Source: Novosphingobium sp. G106 (GTDB lineage Bacteria > Pseudomonadota > Alphaproteobacteria > Sphingomonadales > Sphingomonadaceae). Taken from it: a stretch of 64,000 nucleotides of DNA. Positions within the stretch are counted from its first letter, which is position 1; each line of letters opens with the position of its first letter. Shown here one piece after another: positions 61,682-64,000 of this stretch. Location: contig NZ_JAHOOZ010000004.1 in NCBI RefSeq assembly GCF_019075875.1, positions 207,061 to 271,060 on the forward strand. Reading direction: 5' to 3'. The notes beneath the pieces are model-generated. The model did not search any database. It was not told where the DNA came from and saw only the letters and a list, made by a program, of their open reading frames with translations. The position numbers and the translations under genes are program-made.

Positions 61682-62896
61682 ATGCAGCGATACCAGATGC
61701 TCGATGTCGAGATCGGGCCGGACGAAGACGGCTTCGAAACCGTCCTCGCGCGGGCCTATTCGCTTAAGCAAAAGCCGCAGTGCCTGTGCCGCCGGGACAT
61801 CCCGCTGCCGCTTTACATCGCGCGGCGCCAGAACAGCCACCACCTGGCGCGCTGGCCCGGCACCGGCCCGCGCCATGCACCGACCTGCGATCACTACGAA
61901 GCGCCGGACTTCCTGACAGGGCTTGGCCAGGTCCGGGGCTCGGCGATCGTCGAGGATGAGGAGAGCGGCGAAACCTCGCTCAAGTTCGCCTTCCCGCTGT
62001 CGCGAGGCCCGGCCCGCGCCGCGCCGTCGTCGTTCACGAATGACAAGCCGTCGGTAAAGACCAACGGGCAGAAGCTGACGATGCGGGGGTTACTGCACTT
62101 TCTCTGGGACAAGGCGGAACTCACCCACTGGCATCCCAAGATGGCGGGCAAGCGAAACTGGTTCATCGTGCGCCGCGCGCTGATCCAGGCGCGCCTCGGC
62201 TGCAAGGTGCGCGGCGACAGCCTGGCGCGCGCGGTGTTCATCCCCGAGACCTTCAATCTCGACCACAAGGACGAAATCGCCGGCCGGCGTCTGTCGGAGC
62301 TGGAACTGGCCTATGCTTCGCCCGATGCGATCATGGTGGTGATCGGCGAGGTCAAAGCGATCGAGCCCGCGCGCTACGGCGAGAAGATCCTGGTGCGGCA
62401 CCTGCCGGATTGGCCATTCCTGATGGATGCTGACATGGCTCGGCGCTTCCACAAGCGCTTCGCCGTAGAAGAAGAGCTCTGGCGTTCCGAAGAGGCCGAA
62501 GGCCATCTGGTCATGGCGGCAAGCTTCGCGGTCGGCGCTTCGGGCCTGCCGCAGCTTTTCGAAATCGCGGTCATGCCAGTGAACCGGCACTGGCTTCCCT
62601 ATGAAAGCCATGAAGAACGCGCGCTGGTTGCCAAGGCCGTCCAGGAGAAGCGCCGCTTCGTCAAAGGCCTGCGCGTCAACCTTGGCCTCGAGGCGCCGAT
62701 CGCCAGCATCGCGCTCAAGGACACAGGCGCCGAGGCCGCCGCGATACACCTCGCGCGCAACATGCCGGACCCCGCCTATGACGAGGCGCTAGCCGCGCTG
62801 ATGCGCACGCCGGGCGTGACCCATGTGACCTGGCGGCCCGGCGACCGCCTGCCCGATGCACAGAGCCGCGTTTATCTGCCGCCGCCGAAGCGCTGA
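61682..62896 (+). CDS. DUF1173 family protein
   Basis: 404 residues matching DUF1173: an N-terminal CLCRRDIPLPLYIARRQNSHHLARWPGTGPRHAPTCDHYE segment with possible zinc ligands (CxC...C), then MRGLLHFLWDKAELTHWHPKMAGKRNWFIVRRALIQA. This family is restricted to proteobacterial plasmids and islands; function unknown. Length is typical. Confidence 0.85.
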   Translation: MQRYQMLDVEIGPDEDGFETVLARAYSLKQKPQCLCRRDIPLPLYIARRQNSHHLARWPGTGPRHAPTCDHYEAPDFLTGLGQVRGSAIVEDEESGETSLKFAFPLSRGPARAAPSSFTNDKPSVKTNGQKLTMRGLLHFLWDKAELTHWHPKMAGKRNWFIVRRALIQARLGCKVRGDSLARAVFIPETFNLDHKDEIAGRRLSELELAYASPDAIMVVIGEVKAIEPARYGEKILVRHLPDWPFLMDADMARRFHKRFAVEEELWRSEEAEGHLVMAASFAVGASGLPQLFEIAVMPVNRHWLPYESHEERALVAKAVQEKRRFVKGLRVNLGLEAPIASIALKDTGAEAAAIHLARNMPDPAYDEALAALMRTPGVTHVTWRPGDRLPDAQSRVYLPPPKR

Positions 62897-62992
62897 ACAT
62901 CGATTTTCCGCCAAACTACCCGCCGTCGTGGGGTTTGAACTGATCAGACAGCGCCAAGGGCTGCCTGGATCTCAAGCCAATTGCTTTTCCGC

Positions 62993-63304
62993 TTATTGGA
63001 GCCGCGATGCCAGTCTGGCCACGAGGTCCATGCGCTCGTGCAAGATCGCCACAACAAGCGCGGGCGCGTCCTCCCGCTGTAGGCAAAAGATGTAGTGATG
63101 TTCGCAGTGTACCATCCGTAAACCTGGATAGAGATCGCTCATCTCCTTGGACGCTCCCGAACCTTTCGCCAATCGTTCGATACCGTGCTTCAGCTTGGCA
63201 ATGTAACTGCGGACCTGTTCGTCACCCCATTGCTTGCGCGTGTAGCGGACGATTTCCCGCAGGTCGGTTTCCGCCGCATCCGTCAGCACGTAGGCAGCGG
63301 TCAA
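62993..63304 (-). CDS. parE: RelE/ParE-family toxin
   Basis: 103 residues: MTAAYVLTDAAETDLREIVRYTRKQWGDEQ, GIERLAKGSGASKEM and HYIFCLQREDAPALVVAILHERMDL show the ParE fold (YxLTxxAxxDLxEI, then the HERMD end). ParE toxins poison gyrase; RelE relatives cut mRNA. The antitoxin gene overlaps by 4 bp. Confidence 0.92.
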   Translation of the reverse strand: MTAAYVLTDAAETDLREIVRYTRKQWGDEQVRSYIAKLKHGIERLAKGSGASKEMSDLYPGLRMVHCEHHYIFCLQREDAPALVVAILHERMDLVARLASRLQ

Positions 63305-63555
63305 GACAGACGATCCCGGCCCAGTTCCTCGTCAACGATGTCGTCGATGCTCTTGGTCGAAACGCTTCCTGCAAGGCCTTGCGCAATCCGTTCCCCCAGC
63401 AGCGTTTTCAGCTGCTGCCAGGCCTCATCACCGGACGCATCTGCGGGGAACAGGCGTTCCAGAGTATATTGCTTGATCGTCTTGCCCTGCAGGGCGGCCA
63501 GCGCTTTCAGGCTCTGATGCTGCTGATCTGTTATGTCGATGGTCAGGCGACTCAT
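63301..63555 (-). CDS. parD: ParD-like antitoxin
   Basis: 84 residues from ATG 63555 (GAGG upstream). N-terminal ribbon-helix-helix SRLTIDITDQQHQSLKALAALQGKTIKQYTLERL binds DNA; the acidic C-terminus (DDIVDEELGRDRL) wraps the toxin. A longer in-frame start would run into the operator and is rejected. Confidence 0.9.
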   Translation of the reverse strand: MSRLTIDITDQQHQSLKALAALQGKTIKQYTLERLFPADASGDEAWQQLKTLLGERIAQGLAGSVSTKSIDDIVDEELGRDRLS

Positions 63556-63576
63556 TGGCAACCTCATAAATCTACT

Positions 63577-63608
63577 ACAAACCCACATTACCACAAATGT
63601 AGGTTTGT
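63577..63608 (-). promoter_or_regulatory. ParDE operator
   Basis: ACAAACC (63577-63583) and GGTTTGT (63602-63608), with CACATT/AATGTA pairing between them, give a 32-bp imperfect inverted repeat just before parD. Typical RHH-antitoxin operator. Confidence 0.65.
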
Positions 63609-63610
63609 TC

Positions 63611-63811
63611 CTAGGTCACGCTCCCGATAGCGTCACACGGGGCAGTAATCACGGCAACTACGCCCAGATGCGCGATATCGTCCTCAAGCACGAACGGCCT
63701 CTGTGGATCCTCGGTGCGCACGACGGCGAAATCTCGGCCCAGCACCTCCGCCATCGTCGCGGCGAGCCGCCATGCGTTTTCGAAAGTGGCATGAACACGC
63801 GTGTCTGTCAT
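63611..63811 (-). CDS. Small hypothetical protein
   Basis: 66 residues: DTRVHATFENAWRLAATMAEVLGRDFAVVRTEDPQRPFVL and an ending VVAVITAPCDAIGSV. ATG overlaps the previous stop (ATGA), so the two are coupled. No family recognised. Confidence 0.6.
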   Translation of the reverse strand: MTDTRVHATFENAWRLAATMAEVLGRDFAVVRTEDPQRPFVLEDDIAHLGVVAVITAPCDAIGSVT

Positions 63812-64000
63812 GGGACGCCTCCCACTGCCGCGCTCGCCGGAACCAGTGTCCAGGCCCGCTCCATCAGCCGCGAGATGCGGTAATAGCCGCCGTTGCGGCC
63901 CTTCAGCGCGATGCCTTTGCGGTATTCGATCACCGCGAAAGACTGGCCCTCATAGCCATCCGAAAACCGCATCGGCTCGGCGAGCACCAGCGTGTCCCCG
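63808..64000 (-). CDS. Hypothetical protein, N-terminus beyond window
   Basis: The last 63 residues of a protein (DTLVLAEPMRFSDGYEGQSF, then EYRKGIALKGRNGGYYRISRLMERAWTLV) ending at 63808 and coupled to the next gene. It continues past the right edge. No family recognised. Confidence 0.6.
   Translation of the reverse strand, partial: GDTLVLAEPMRFSDGYEGQSFAVIEYRKGIALKGRNGGYYRISRLMERAWTLVPASAAVGGVP

Overview
The window looks like accessory DNA of a sphingomonad or related alphaproteobacterium: a large conjugative plasmid, or less likely an integrative conjugative element. The base composition is high in G+C, codon use fits that group, and several genes (SciP-like DUF1153, MucR, DUF736, DUF2493, DUF1173, an F-type transfer operon with a MobF relaxase) are typical of such plasmids. 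No replication or partition gene is visible, so only part of the replicon is present. There are no rRNA or tRNA genes and no CRISPR array.

Region 1 (1-19.8 kb) is a metal-resistance island. It opens with a lead/cadmium/zinc locus like pbr of Cupriavidus: uppP (PbrB-like) and a P1B ATPase (PbrA-like) run leftward, and a MerR regulator (PbrR-like) and a cytochrome c-FTR1 permease (PbrT-like) run rightward. Three similar MerR-type operators lie at 2993, 3515 and 5568, the last in front of a His-rich CzcI-like gene and czcCBA. A DUF190 gene, small genes, a frameshifted P1B-4 (SPC/HEGST) ATPase, a ZIP transporter and a CDF exporter (CzcD) follow. The stretch 17.4-18.8 kb is decayed and holds a serine-resolvase remnant; a mosaic transposase remnant follows czcD.

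Region 2 (20.5-26.8 kb) carries maintenance and regulatory genes: a RES/Xre toxin-antitoxin pair with a perfect inverted-repeat operator, a universal stress protein, SciP-like and MucR-like cell-cycle regulators, an ST7-like TPR protein and a VapBC-type pair.

Region 3 (26.8-46.4 kb, minus strand) is one almost gapless F-type type IV secretion operon in the order traA-L-E-K-B-dsbC-orf-V-C-orf-trbI-S26 peptidase-W-U-trbC-N-orf-F-H-G. A divergent leader with palindromes separates it from regulators, a lytic transglycosylase, and DUF2726 and HIRAN proteins (46.7-50.6 kb).

Region 4 (50.6-64 kb) holds the MobF relaxase traI, coupling protein traD and a ribbon-helix-helix-like gene preceded by GTTTGCGAT iterons. 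After these come plasmid housekeeping genes (DUF2493, DUF736, DUF1173), a second Xre/RES pair, ParDE and a long nested inverted repeat at 59.34-59.50 kb.

Four genes (the P1B-4 ATPase, traG, traD and the DUF2493 gene) each read through if a single G/C is removed from a short G/C run. This suggests sequencing or assembly indels, or shared decay.
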